From CAIVAT01 sp964473485 (GTDB taxonomy: Bacteria > Bacteroidota > Bacteroidia > Bacteroidales > FEN-979): a stretch of 64,000 nucleotides of DNA. Positions 7,828 through 15,868 of this stretch are shown in pieces; the stretch's first letter is position 1; every line of letters starts with the position of its first letter. Position numbers and translations under genes: made by a program. The stretch lies in assembly GCA_964473485.1 (NCBI GenBank), contig CAYYPH010000012.1, positions 46,995 to 110,994 of the forward strand, given 5' to 3'. The notes under the pieces were generated by a model. That model worked only from the letters and a program-made list of their open reading frames with translations. It was not told the DNA's origin and ran no database searches.

Positions 7828-8937
7828 ATGAAACGATTCCTGGTTTTTGTAAAAAAAGAGTTTCTCCACATCTTCCGAGATTTCCGCACGATGGTCATCC
7901 TCTTCCTGATCCCCGGGGCGCTCATCCTGCTGTTCGGGTTCGTGGTCAGCACCGACCTGAAAAATGCAACGGTCTCATTCCTCGACCTTTCCAACGACGA
8001 GATGACCCAAAAGTTGTCGGACAAGATCTGCTCCTCGGGCTTTTTCAAGCGGGGCGACAACCTGAAAAGCTACCAGGAGATCGACCCGACGCTCAGGGGC
8101 AACAAGATCAAGGCGGTGATCATCTTCGAAAAGGATTTCAGCAAAAAACTGATCAGCGAGGGAAAGGCCACCGTGAACATCATCACCGACGGATCGGAGC
8201 CCAACATGGCCACCATGGCCACCAACTACATCACGGCGATCGTGGGCGATTTCAACAGCGAACTGGCCGGGAGCGGCGCGGCGGCATCCCTGCTGGTGCA
8301 GCCCGAAGTGCGCATGTTCTACAACCCGTCGCTCAAAGGCCAGCACATGTTCGTGCCGGGCGTCATCACCTTGATCATGATCCTGATCTGCGCCCTCATG
8401 ACCTCCATCACCATTACCCGCGAGAAGGAGTTCGGGACGATGGAGGCCCTGCTGGTTTCGCCCCTGAAGCCGATCCAGATCATCCTCGGGAAGATCGTGC
8501 CCTATTTCATCCTTTCATTCGTCGATGTGATCATCATCCTGCTCCTGTCGCGCTACGTGTTCGACCTGCCCGTGAAAGGAAGCACAGTCCTGCTGCTGGC
8601 CGAGGCCATGCTCTACATCCTGATGAGCCTTTCATTAGGGATACTGATCTCAACGGTATCCAAAACCATGCAGCAGGCCATCTTCATTTCGCTGGTGGGG
8701 ATGATGCTCCCGACCGTCCTGTTGTCGGGGTTCATCTACCCGATAGAAAACATGCCCAGGGCATACGACTGGATCAGTGCCATCATGCCCCCGCGCTACT
8801 TCATAATCATCATCAAAAACGTGATGATCAAGGGAACAGGTTTCCTCTACGTGTGGAAGGAAACCCTGATCCTCTTTCTCTTTACGCTGGCCGCCATCGT
8901 GATAAGCATGCGGAAATTCAACATCAGACTTCAATAA
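7828..8937 (+). CDS. ABC-2 type permease (YbhS/YbhR family), first copy
   Basis: 369 residues. The N-terminus MKRFLVFVKKEFLHIFRDFR carries the family's KExxxIxRD amphipathic start, followed by the first membrane helix (ILFLIPGALILLFGFVV). A periplasmic domain of about 150 residues comes next, then five membrane helices including ITREKEFGTMEALLVSP, the coupling region seen in all YbhS/YbhR/YhhJ permeases. It begins 4 bases after the second ATPase gene. It pairs with the next permease as a heterodimer that moves substrate across the inner membrane. Confidence 0.93.
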   Translation: MKRFLVFVKKEFLHIFRDFRTMVILFLIPGALILLFGFVVSTDLKNATVSFLDLSNDEMTQKLSDKICSSGFFKRGDNLKSYQEIDPTLRGNKIKAVIIFEKDFSKKLISEGKATVNIITDGSEPNMATMATNYITAIVGDFNSELAGSGAAASLLVQPEVRMFYNPSLKGQHMFVPGVITLIMILICALMTSITITREKEFGTMEALLVSPLKPIQIILGKIVPYFILSFVDVIIILLLSRYVFDLPVKGSTVLLLAEAMLYILMSLSLGILISTVSKTMQQAIFISLVGMMLPTVLLSGFIYPIENMPRAYDWISAIMPPRYFIIIIKNVMIKGTGFLYVWKETLILFLFTLAAIVISMRKFNIRLQ

Positions 8938-8955
8938 ACCAGGAGGGACCAACGA

Positions 8956-10074
8956 ATGCGGACGATCTTCTATCTCATAAGAAAAGAATTTCTACAGATC
9001 TTCAGGGATAAGTTCCTGGGCCGGGCCATCTTTGCGATACCCATCATCCAGATGCTCATCCTGGTGCCGGCGGTGACCTTCGAGATCAAGGAGGTAAGGC
9101 TTTGCATTGTCGACAAGGACATGACCACCGAATCGCGGGAACTGGTCGGCAAACTGGTCGGCTCCTCCTTTTTTAAGGTAAAGCATACGACCTTCTCCGA
9201 ACGCGAAGCCAACGACCTGCTCCACCTCGATCAGTGCGACCTGGTCCTGCAGATCCCTTCGGGCTTCGGGAAGGACATCGGCAAGGGAACCCCCACGAAA
9301 CTGATGGCCTCGGCCAACGCGATCAACGCCATGAACGCCCAGCTTTCATGGGCCTACCTCAACGGCGTCATCATGGACTACAACATGAATATCCTGGCGG
9401 GGCAGATCGGCAGCCGATCGTTCACCGCCATTCCGCAGATCGAAGTGACGAACCGGTACTGGTACAACGAGATGCTCAACTACAACTTTTACATGCAGCC
9501 GGGGATCCTCGGGATCCTGGTCCTTGCCATCGGTTTTATCCTGGCCGGCCTGAACCTGGTGAAGGAGAAGGAGATCGGCACCATCGAACAGATGAATGTG
9601 ACCCCCGTGAAGAAGTACCAGTTCATCCTGTCGAAGATCATCCCGTTCCTGATCATCGGCCTGATCGACCTGGCGCTGGGGATCGCCATCGGAAAGCTGG
9701 TGTTCAACGTTCCTTTTGTGGGCAGCATGTGGTTGCTCTTCCTTTGCTCAACCATCTTCCTGGTGGCCGTGCTCGGCCTGGCCCTGCTCATCTCGACCTT
9801 TTCGGGCACCCAGCAGCAGTTCATGTTCACCGGCTTCTTCTTCATGATCATCTTTATCCTGATGAGCGGCATCTTCACCCCCATCGAGAGCATGCCCGGC
9901 TGGGCGCAGAAGATCGACCTGCTGAACCCGGTAGTCTACATCATGCGGATCAACCGGATGGTGATGCTGAAAGGGTCGACCCTGTACGACATCCGCACCG
10001 AGTTCATGGCCCTGGTCCTTTTTGCCATCGCCACCACAAGCCTGGCCGTGAACAGGTACCGGAAGACGGCGTGA
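8956..10074 (+). CDS. ABC-2 type permease (YbhS/YbhR family), second copy
   Basis: 372 residues with the same layout as the preceding permease: MRTIFYLIRKEFLQIFRDKF start, a large periplasmic loop, LVKEKEIGTIEQMNVTPV coupling segment, and the conserved GIFTPIESMPGWAQKIDLLNP loop before the last helix. AGGAGG lies 9 bases upstream of the ATG, a rare clear Shine-Dalgarno sequence for this phylum. It is the last gene of the operon and faces a minus-strand gene 15 bases away. Confidence 0.93.
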   Translation: MRTIFYLIRKEFLQIFRDKFLGRAIFAIPIIQMLILVPAVTFEIKEVRLCIVDKDMTTESRELVGKLVGSSFFKVKHTTFSEREANDLLHLDQCDLVLQIPSGFGKDIGKGTPTKLMASANAINAMNAQLSWAYLNGVIMDYNMNILAGQIGSRSFTAIPQIEVTNRYWYNEMLNYNFYMQPGILGILVLAIGFILAGLNLVKEKEIGTIEQMNVTPVKKYQFILSKIIPFLIIGLIDLALGIAIGKLVFNVPFVGSMWLLFLCSTIFLVAVLGLALLISTFSGTQQQFMFTGFFFMIIFILMSGIFTPIESMPGWAQKIDLLNPVVYIMRINRMVMLKGSTLYDIRTEFMALVLFAIATTSLAVNRYRKTA

Positions 10075-10089
10075 ACACGGATAAAGGGA

Positions 10090-11739
10090 TCATTGTTTTA
10101 TCCATTTCCCGCTTTCGATGACTTGATTTTCATTCGCTACAATCCAGATATAATTTCCGGATGGCCAGGAATGACCCTCGATTTTTATTTTGTTACGATT
10201 GAGTTTTTCATGATGAATCAAATTTCCGTTCATATCCCACAATACAAATTTTGCTCCTGAAATTTGCGGGCCCGATTCAATATTGAGTTGGGTTGTCCCG
10301 GGATTTGGATAAACTACTACGTCATGCAGTGTTAAATCACGGTTGCCATTGGCGCAGGTAATGACTCCATTCGAATCCACTTTAACAATAAGGATATCCC
10401 TCTCCATGGTCTGTGTCATATAATCATAGGTGCCTCCCATCAGAATGCAACCCCCATCACTGGCGCCCTTTATTGCCCAAAGAGTATAATACATATCGCC
10501 GCCAATATACTTCTGCCATTTCAAATTCAGATCCGAATTAAAATTACCCAACATAAAATAGGACTTATTTGAAGAAAAATCGGCAATTGCCTGGTTACAG
10601 GTACCTCCTAAGAAAATATTATTAGTATCAAGAAAATCAAGGTTGTGAAGATAACCCGGATAGCTGATGGTATCCCATGGACCTAAAAAGTAAGTTGTAT
10701 TTATCACAAATGATGTATCCATTTTATGTATGGCAAGTTTGTCTGTACGAGGAGTTGCAAATGGGAATATTTGATGACCGGTTAGAATAATTTGATGGTC
10801 ATTGAAGTGTTGCAAATTATAATATAGTGATAAATATAATGGCAAACTATCTATATCTGTCACATCCAAATCATTATTGAAAGTCAAAATCTGTCCGGGA
10901 CTATTCGTGTTTATCTGATAATTCCCATCTATTGCCATATAATAACCCGATGAATCTGATTTCTCAATCATTGAAAAGGAATATTCATTACCTGTATCAG
11001 GAAAATATTTATATGATAATGAATCACCATCCTGAGTTAGTCTATAGACGTAGATATGATTATTGTAATTATTAGAATTTCCACTTCCGTATATGATGAG
11101 ATCGGTTAAATGATCTATAAATCCAAAAAAATACACAATATCAAGCAATCCAACGGAATATGTCGTATCGAGAAGAATTTGTAGATCTGACGTTATTTTT
11201 AACAACCAGATTTTTGATTCTTGCACGTATTCTTGGGTGCCTATGCCGAAAAAATTACCATCAGTACTTGGGACAAGATCAACAATCAGAGATTTATTTG
11301 TGCTTTTTGTAAGAACAATGGTTCTTTCAGTATCTCCTGTTGCAGTTAGTTTAATTAGCAGTGTATTATATGTTTGCGATAAAAACGAACCAATTTTGGC
11401 GCAAATAATATATCCTCCATCTGCTGTTTCAACAGCATCAAAAGGCACTTCATCCTGCAAAGTAGAATATCGGTAAACAAATGAGGATTGGCAAAGAGTG
11501 GATTGACCATTGATAATCATTATGGATATAACAAACAAGATCTTAATCCATGATGGAGTTTTCTTGAAGGTTTCGGAAATCAATTTTGTCACTTCACCCA
11601 TTATTTCAATCTGCCTGATGCAGGCATCCTGAAGCTGAATGTTATAAAGAAAATCCTCCTTACTAATTCCGGAAGAGTGTAAAATGATCCTCTTCAGATT
11701 AGTTTCCATGTGTTCAATATAAATGGCATCATCCTTCAT
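10090..11739 (-). CDS. T9SS-tailed secreted protein fused in frame to a HepT fragment
   Basis: The frame from ATG 11739 begins with about 63 residues of a HepT/DUF86 toxin (MKDDAIYIEHMETN ... QLQDACIRQIEIMGEVTKLI). Near PSWIKI it changes, without a stop, into a hydrophobic segment (ILFVISIMIINGQSTLCQ) that looks like the signal peptide of a secreted protein. The next 370 residues have weak propeller-like repeats (ETADGGYIICAKIG, DGGCILMGGTY). The end is a T9SS tail (VVVYPNPGTTQLNIES ... SGNYIWIV). The secreted protein's own start was probably lost or lies inside the fusion; an internal Met (MIIN) is the only obvious alternative. The region is more AT-rich than the efflux operon. Confidence 0.8.
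   Translation of the reverse strand: MKDDAIYIEHMETNLKRIILHSSGISKEDFLYNIQLQDACIRQIEIMGEVTKLISETFKKTPSWIKILFVISIMIINGQSTLCQSSFVYRYSTLQDEVPFDAVETADGGYIICAKIGSFLSQTYNTLLIKLTATGDTERTIVLTKSTNKSLIVDLVPSTDGNFFGIGTQEYVQESKIWLLKITSDLQILLDTTYSVGLLDIVYFFGFIDHLTDLIIYGSGNSNNYNNHIYVYRLTQDGDSLSYKYFPDTGNEYSFSMIEKSDSSGYYMAIDGNYQINTNSPGQILTFNNDLDVTDIDSLPLYLSLYYNLQHFNDHQIILTGHQIFPFATPRTDKLAIHKMDTSFVINTTYFLGPWDTISYPGYLHNLDFLDTNNIFLGGTCNQAIADFSSNKSYFMLGNFNSDLNLKWQKYIGGDMYYTLWAIKGASDGGCILMGGTYDYMTQTMERDILIVKVDSNGVITCANGNRDLTLHDVVVYPNPGTTQLNIESGPQISGAKFVLWDMNGNLIHHEKLNRNKIKIEGHSWPSGNYIWIVANENQVIESGKWIKQ
11547..11739 (-). pseudogene. hepT: HepT (DUF86) toxin remnant, C-terminus missing
   Basis: Residues 1-63 read as HepT: start MKDDAIYIEHMETN and the QDACIRQIEIMGEVTKL helix. 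In intact HepT the catalytic RX4-6H motif comes after the IPW-type segment. Here the frame turns into a signal peptide at that point, so the RNase motif is absent. The fragment overlaps the 3' end of an MntA remnant by 11 bases (11729-11739), keeping the normal MntA-HepT gene order. Confidence 0.75.
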
Positions 11740-11857
11740 GACTGAAAATGATTTTAAGATCACTACCCGGCTTGGATTCATTCCTGGCGTAAGAACCGAA
11801 TATCCCGATTTTTACAGGTTTATATACAAGGAGATAGTCTACAATAACCTTATTTTT
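11729..11857 (-). pseudogene. mntA: MntA-type nucleotidyltransferase antitoxin remnant
   Basis: The minus strand encodes VKIGIFGSYARNESKPGSDL followed by KIIFSHEG and a TGA. GSYARxExxPGSDL is the MNT-domain signature; the second catalytic Asp expected two residues after the first is replaced by Lys. The rest of the domain is missing, as if an in-frame internal deletion joined the active-site loop to the natural C-terminus. A stop lies about 10 codons upstream of the VKIGIFGS segment and no ATG follows it, so the start is lost as well. Confidence 0.7.
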
Positions 11858-11929
11858 TCAGGATCAAGCATATATTATAACCATTTGAACAAAAATACAA
11901 CATTTTTTGAGTGATAAGGAAATACATCA

Positions 11930-11978
11930 TGTACTATATTTCAAACATTATTGCTATATTTGCACATAATATAGTACA
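11930..11978 (+). promoter_or_regulatory. hipB promoter framed by an 11-bp inverted-repeat operator
   Basis: TGTACTATATT (11930-11940) and AATATAGTACA (11968-11978) are perfect inverted repeats separated by 27 bases. Between them lies TATATTTG (11955-11962), a perfect Bacteroidota -7 box. The hipB ATG follows 3 bases after the right arm. This arrangement fits autorepression by a HipB dimer pair. Confidence 0.65.
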
Positions 11979-11980
11979 AT

Positions 11981-12277
11981 ATGAACTTAAAAAGGCAGGT
12001 GCTTTTCCCGAAACATCAGAAAATACTGGAGATCTTCGGCGAAAATGTCAAGCTGGCAAGAAAACGACGTAAACTGACAACCATACAAGTCGCAGAGCGT
12101 GCCAACATCGGCAGGAACACCCTTTATCTTATCGAGAAAGGCAGTCCCGGTGTGTCTATTGGCGCTGTTTTCAATGTGCTCAGGGCGCTGGGCCTTCAGG
12201 ATGATTTTCTGAAACTGGCTGCCGATGATCAGTTAGGGAAAAAACTCCAGGATATTGAACTGCTCGGCAAAAAGTAA
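11981..12277 (+). CDS. hipB: HipB-like XRE-family antitoxin/repressor
   Basis: 98 residues forming one helix-turn-helix domain: FGENVKLARKRRKLTTIQVA, ERANIGRNTLYLIEKGSPG, VSIGAVFNVLRALGLQDDF. This is the standard HipB-type XRE domain with its short C-terminal extension ending LGKK. HipB normally neutralises the HipA kinase and represses the operon. Here hipA directly downstream has lost its N-terminal half, so hipB survives as an orphan regulator with an intact operator. It stands between two other toxin remnants. Confidence 0.9.
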   Translation: MNLKRQVLFPKHQKILEIFGENVKLARKRRKLTTIQVAERANIGRNTLYLIEKGSPGVSIGAVFNVLRALGLQDDFLKLAADDQLGKKLQDIELLGKK

Positions 12278-12279
12278 CC

Positions 12280-12810
12280 GGAAAATATCATACCTTCTTT
12301 ACCAGAAGATTTGACCGGTCGAACGGCGAGCGGATTCATTTTGCATCTGCCATGACCATGACGGGACATACTGAAGACACCATCAGGGATAACCGTGCAA
12401 GTTATCTGGATTTGTCAGCATTCATACAGAACCATGGAGGAAATATCAGGGAGGATCTTAAGCAGCTTTGGCGCAGAATTGTATTCAACATCGCTACTTC
12501 CAATACCGACGACCACCTTCGCAACCACGGTTTTATCATTGAGAAAAATGCCTGGCGGTTAAGTCCCGCGTTCGATGTGAACCCTTCGGTTGACAAAGAT
12601 GAACTTGCGCTTAATATCGACGAAACCAGCGGGTCTCTTGATTTCGATCTAACAGTGAGTGTTTGCGAATACTTCCGGTTATCCTCTGCTGAAGGCATGT
12701 CAATCCTTTCCCAGGTAAAAAATGCCGTAAGCGCCTGGCAGAAAACCGCCAGGCAAATTGGAATTTCCAGAAGTGAGACCGATTTGATGCAATCAGCTTT
12801 TCGTTTTTGA
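12280..12810 (+). pseudogene. hipA: HipA kinase toxin, N-terminal half deleted
   Basis: The open frame from 12280 starts abruptly in the middle of HipA (GKYHTFFTRRFDRSNGERIH, FASAMTMTG) three bases after the hipB stop and runs to 12810. It keeps the catalytic loop NTDDHLRNHGF and the PAFDVNP metal-binding segment. It lacks about 200 N-terminal residues, including the N-lobe and P-loop-like element. The first Met (12352) lies inside the kinase fold. An active toxin is unlikely; the fragment could at most still bind HipB. Confidence 0.8.
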
Positions 12811-12811
12811 T

Positions 12812-12961
12812 CCTAACAGCAGATACAAGCACTTCTGGTCTTTTCCCGGAGACCATAAAATCCTGAAACATGGCACGTCCTTTCCTTCGAACCTCATCCT
12901 GAATGAAATTATCGTTGAATAACCCATCATCCGGCTCGAAATCCCAATCAAGGTCGTACAT
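12812..12961 (-). pseudogene. Possible truncated small gene, unrecognised
   Basis: An ATG at 12961 opens a frame reading MYDLDWDFEPDDGLFNDNF and then VRRKGRAMFQDFM, VSGKRPEVLVSAVR. It has protein-like composition for about 50 codons, up to the 3' end of hipA; beyond that it is antisense to hipA and looks random. It may be the surviving start of a gene cut by the same event that damaged hipA. No family is recognised. Confidence 0.3.
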
Positions 12962-12964
12962 TTG
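12957..12964 (+). promoter_or_regulatory. Candidate -7 element (TACATTTG)
   Basis: A perfect TAnnTTTG box sits 30 bases upstream of the ATG at 12995. No convincing -33 box is seen. Confidence 0.4.
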
Positions 12965-12994
12965 TATTGGCGGGAACGAAATATATAACGGAAT

Positions 12995-15085
12995 ATGCGC
13001 ATTTTCCTATTTTCAGTCAGTCTGTGGCTGATCGGTCTCGGTAGCGGCCACGCCCAATGGATCCAGACCGACGGCCCGTATGGCGCTACAAGTGCCGCGG
13101 TCATTTTCCAGCATGACTCATTGCTGTTCTCCGCCACAGGCTGTGGCTATTTTTCCAAAACGGCCCTTGCAGATGAATGGGAATTGCATTCCATCCTGAC
13201 TTTCGCCAGTTACACGGTGGTCGGTGACAGTCTCTTTGCCGGCACACTGAACAATGGCATCAAACTCATTTTGCTTTCAGACCTGAGCATCCCGCCAGCC
13301 AGTGTCAATTCCCTTATTGCAAATGCCCTTTCAAATTCCGATTCCTGCCTCTACGCCGGGAACAAACGCTTTGGATTCTTCAGATCACGCAATGGCGGCG
13401 CTTCCTGGGACACTTGCAACAACGGTTTGCCGGTGGACACCTTATGGGATCCCTATGGAAATTTTAGTGTCGAAACCTTTGTTTCCTGCATCGCAGTGAC
13501 CGGTGATCATATCTACTGCGGAACGAAAAAAGGGATCTACCGGAATACGGGCGCCCTGGGTCAGTGGCAGGCGGTCAATACCGGGCTGCCCCTTGTACCG
13601 TTCAACTTTATCAGCGAAGTCGACAATGAACTGTTCGCGGTGACCGGAAACAGCATTTTCAAATGGAACTCCGGCGGCAACAGTTGGACGCTGTACTATA
13701 CCGCCGCATCTGATGTAACTTCCATGCTGCGTTGGAACAACCAGTTGTTTATCACCACTGCCGAGGATGGCATCCTATTTACCACCGATCACGGCCTTAC
13801 CTGGTACTCCATGAACAACGGCCTGCCCGACCTGGGGCTCAACACCATTGCCCTCTGCGACACGACGCTGTTGTGCGGGACACGCACAAAGGGGATATTC
13901 ATGTACGACGGTAACCAATGGATTTCAGATAACGCTGGTATGATCTGTTCCTCCATCCGCTGGATGACCGCAACCTCCGGAAATGTTTTCTCCAACGACG
14001 GCGACAGCATTCATCTGCTAAAGGACAAAAAATGGATCAACATCAATCCCCCGGGTCAATCCGGACTACCGGGTCAATCCGGAATCTTTATTGGCCTGGA
14101 ACAGATGAACGACACCCTGTTTCTCTGCCTTGGCAAGATGATCTCCAACTGGCCCTTCGTCCGCCAATCCATCTTTTATTCGCCCGATACCGGGAATACA
14201 TGGAATGAGATAACACCGCTTCCGTACACGACGCCGGCAGGAGATTCATGGCATGAACTGCGGATAGGTCACCACCGGTTGTATGGTTTTTCAAGCGACC
14301 GGGTTTTCTATACCGACAACCTGGGTGCAACCTGGACCGATGTCTCCCTGCCTTCGACATACTGCAACCATTTAAACGACATGATTATCGTTGGATCCAT
14401 CCCTTTTGCTGCCACCTGCGGTTCGGCCCAGGTGATAAAACTTACCCCGGGGCAGGGCTGGGTATTGTCGAACAATGGCTTACCCGCCAACAGGGCGCCC
14501 CTGAAACTCGCGATTTGCGACGGCGCTTTGTTCGCCGATGTCGAATATATGGGGATGTATGCCAGCCTTGATGAGGGTGCGACATGGAACTTGGCAAATA
14601 ACGGATTGGTTAAAGGATATTCGATAGGTGCCTATGCCGGAACCGGATCAACCCTCTTTGTCACGACCAGGGACCATGGCGTTTATGTGACCCACAATGC
14701 CGGCCAGGACTGGTTTGAATGTAACGAAGGATTGATAAACACCAGTACCGGCGGCCTTGCCATACTCCACGACACGCTGTACGCCGGCACCTACGGCAAC
14801 GGCATCTGGAAACGCGCCATCAGCGACATTACCGTTTCAACCGGCAAAACCAGTCTCTCTGATTGTAAGATCACCCTCTACCCGAATCCGGCCACTAATC
14901 ATTTCCAGGTGAGCGGTGAGGTCTCCTGCATACGGATCTATGACATGACCGGCAGGGAGGTTCGATCCGGGAAACCCGGACCTGGGAACACCTTCGACAT
15001 CACCGGGTTAAAAAACGGGATTTACTGTGTGGGGATAAATTCGGACAATGGATTGATATTCAGAAAACTGATTGTCCACCTATAA
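12995..15085 (+). CDS. T9SS-tailed secreted propeller protein (YCF48/sortilin-like repeats)
   Basis: 696 residues with a signal peptide ending GSGHAQ. The body is built of about 40-50 residue repeats with blades such as FFRSRNGGASWDTCNNGLP, FTTDHGLTWYSMNNGLP and YVTHNAGQDWFECNEGL, the Asp-box-like pattern of sortilin/YCF48-type beta-propellers. Near the end it has GTYGNGIWKRAISD, the same closing segment (xWKRxxS) seen in three other proteins of this window. A T9SS tail follows (ITLYPNPATNHFQVSG ... GIYCVGI). It is expected to be exported and anchored on the cell surface. The repeats are more diverged here than in the later propeller proteins. Confidence 0.88.
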   Translation: MRIFLFSVSLWLIGLGSGHAQWIQTDGPYGATSAAVIFQHDSLLFSATGCGYFSKTALADEWELHSILTFASYTVVGDSLFAGTLNNGIKLILLSDLSIPPASVNSLIANALSNSDSCLYAGNKRFGFFRSRNGGASWDTCNNGLPVDTLWDPYGNFSVETFVSCIAVTGDHIYCGTKKGIYRNTGALGQWQAVNTGLPLVPFNFISEVDNELFAVTGNSIFKWNSGGNSWTLYYTAASDVTSMLRWNNQLFITTAEDGILFTTDHGLTWYSMNNGLPDLGLNTIALCDTTLLCGTRTKGIFMYDGNQWISDNAGMICSSIRWMTATSGNVFSNDGDSIHLLKDKKWININPPGQSGLPGQSGIFIGLEQMNDTLFLCLGKMISNWPFVRQSIFYSPDTGNTWNEITPLPYTTPAGDSWHELRIGHHRLYGFSSDRVFYTDNLGATWTDVSLPSTYCNHLNDMIIVGSIPFAATCGSAQVIKLTPGQGWVLSNNGLPANRAPLKLAICDGALFADVEYMGMYASLDEGATWNLANNGLVKGYSIGAYAGTGSTLFVTTRDHGVYVTHNAGQDWFECNEGLINTSTGGLAILHDTLYAGTYGNGIWKRAISDITVSTGKTSLSDCKITLYPNPATNHFQVSGEVSCIRIYDMTGREVRSGKPGPGNTFDITGLKNGIYCVGINSDNGLIFRKLIVHL

Positions 15086-15337
15086 ACTGGATACGATACT
15101 CGCATCCAGAGAAGAAATCCTTCGCACCGAAATTGAAATCTTAACAATAAGTATTATTCACAGAGAGGAAAAAACGATACTTTTACAAAAAACACCAGCC
15201 ACAAACAAATCTGCGACCTGTTTTCCCCTGCCCGATCAGCGGGAAGCTGAAAGTGGAACAACCAGTGGAGGAAGATTCTCCGCCCAATGCGCAGACGAAT
15301 AATATTGGCGTGAAACATAAGAACGAATTGAATCCCC

Positions 15338-15868
15338 ATGAAAAAGAAAAATAAGCTGGTTGTCCCAAATAACAGCTTCACCGAATTCCTGCTCTACACT
15401 ACCCCGAGCGGTAAGGTAAAGGTGGAGATATTTTTGCGCGATGAAAACATCTGGCTAACTCAAGCCAAGATTGCACTGTTATTTGGAATTGAAAGAAGTG
15501 TGGTAACAAAACATCTGAAAAACATTTTCCAAACCCATGAATTGCAGGAAGATTCAGTATGTGCAAAAATTGCACATACTGCAGATGACGGGAAAACATA
15601 TCTTACGCAATTCTATAACCTCGACGCCATCATCTCGGTGGGCTACCGTGTCAACTCGGCACAGGCCACCCATTTCCGCATCTGGGCGACCGAACGGCTG
15701 AAAGAATACATCATCAAAGGATTTACCATGGATGATGAACGGCTTAAAAACCCGGAGAATGTCTTCGGCCATGACTATTTTGAGGAGCAGTTGGCCCGGA
15801 TCAGGGATATCCGGTCGAGCGAACGCAGGTTTTACCAGAAAATCACCTCCTTCATTATAAACCCATGA
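15338..15868 (+). pseudogene. rhuM: RhuM-family protein, C-terminal half missing
   Basis: 176 residues matching the first half of RhuM/virulence-associated proteins: VKVEIFLRDENIWLTQAKIA, LLFGIERSVVTKHLKNIF, and NLDAIISVGYRVNS followed by ATHFRIWATERLKEYIIKGF. The frame ends at RRFYQKITSFIINP, where intact homologues (about 330 residues) continue with a Fic/DOC-like region. The stop overlaps the ATG of the next secreted-protein gene as ATGA, so truncation and the new gene's start coincide. The remaining DNA-binding-like domain might still be made. Confidence 0.78.
15555..15581. repeat. 12-bp inverted repeat within the RhuM gene
   Basis: CAGTATGTGCAA and TTGCACATACTG are perfect complements around a 3-base AAA loop. 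The sequence encodes SVCAKIAHTA, so it lies within conserved protein sequence. It could be chance, a transcript hairpin or a regulator site. Confidence 0.6.

Noticed and set aside
7692..9011. Long plus-strand open frame of 439 codons across the permease gene
   Set aside because: It is Arg/His/Pro/Gly-rich, lacks any domain and overlaps the well-supported ABC permease and ATPase in another frame; typical GC-rich shadow.
10079..10103. Shared terminator between the permease operon and the convergent T9SS gene
   Set aside because: Only a 7-bp stem with an 11-base loop and no T-run; too weak to call.
9234..10121. Open frame of 295 codons over the second permease
   Set aside because: Same composition bias, fully inside the real permease gene and out of frame.
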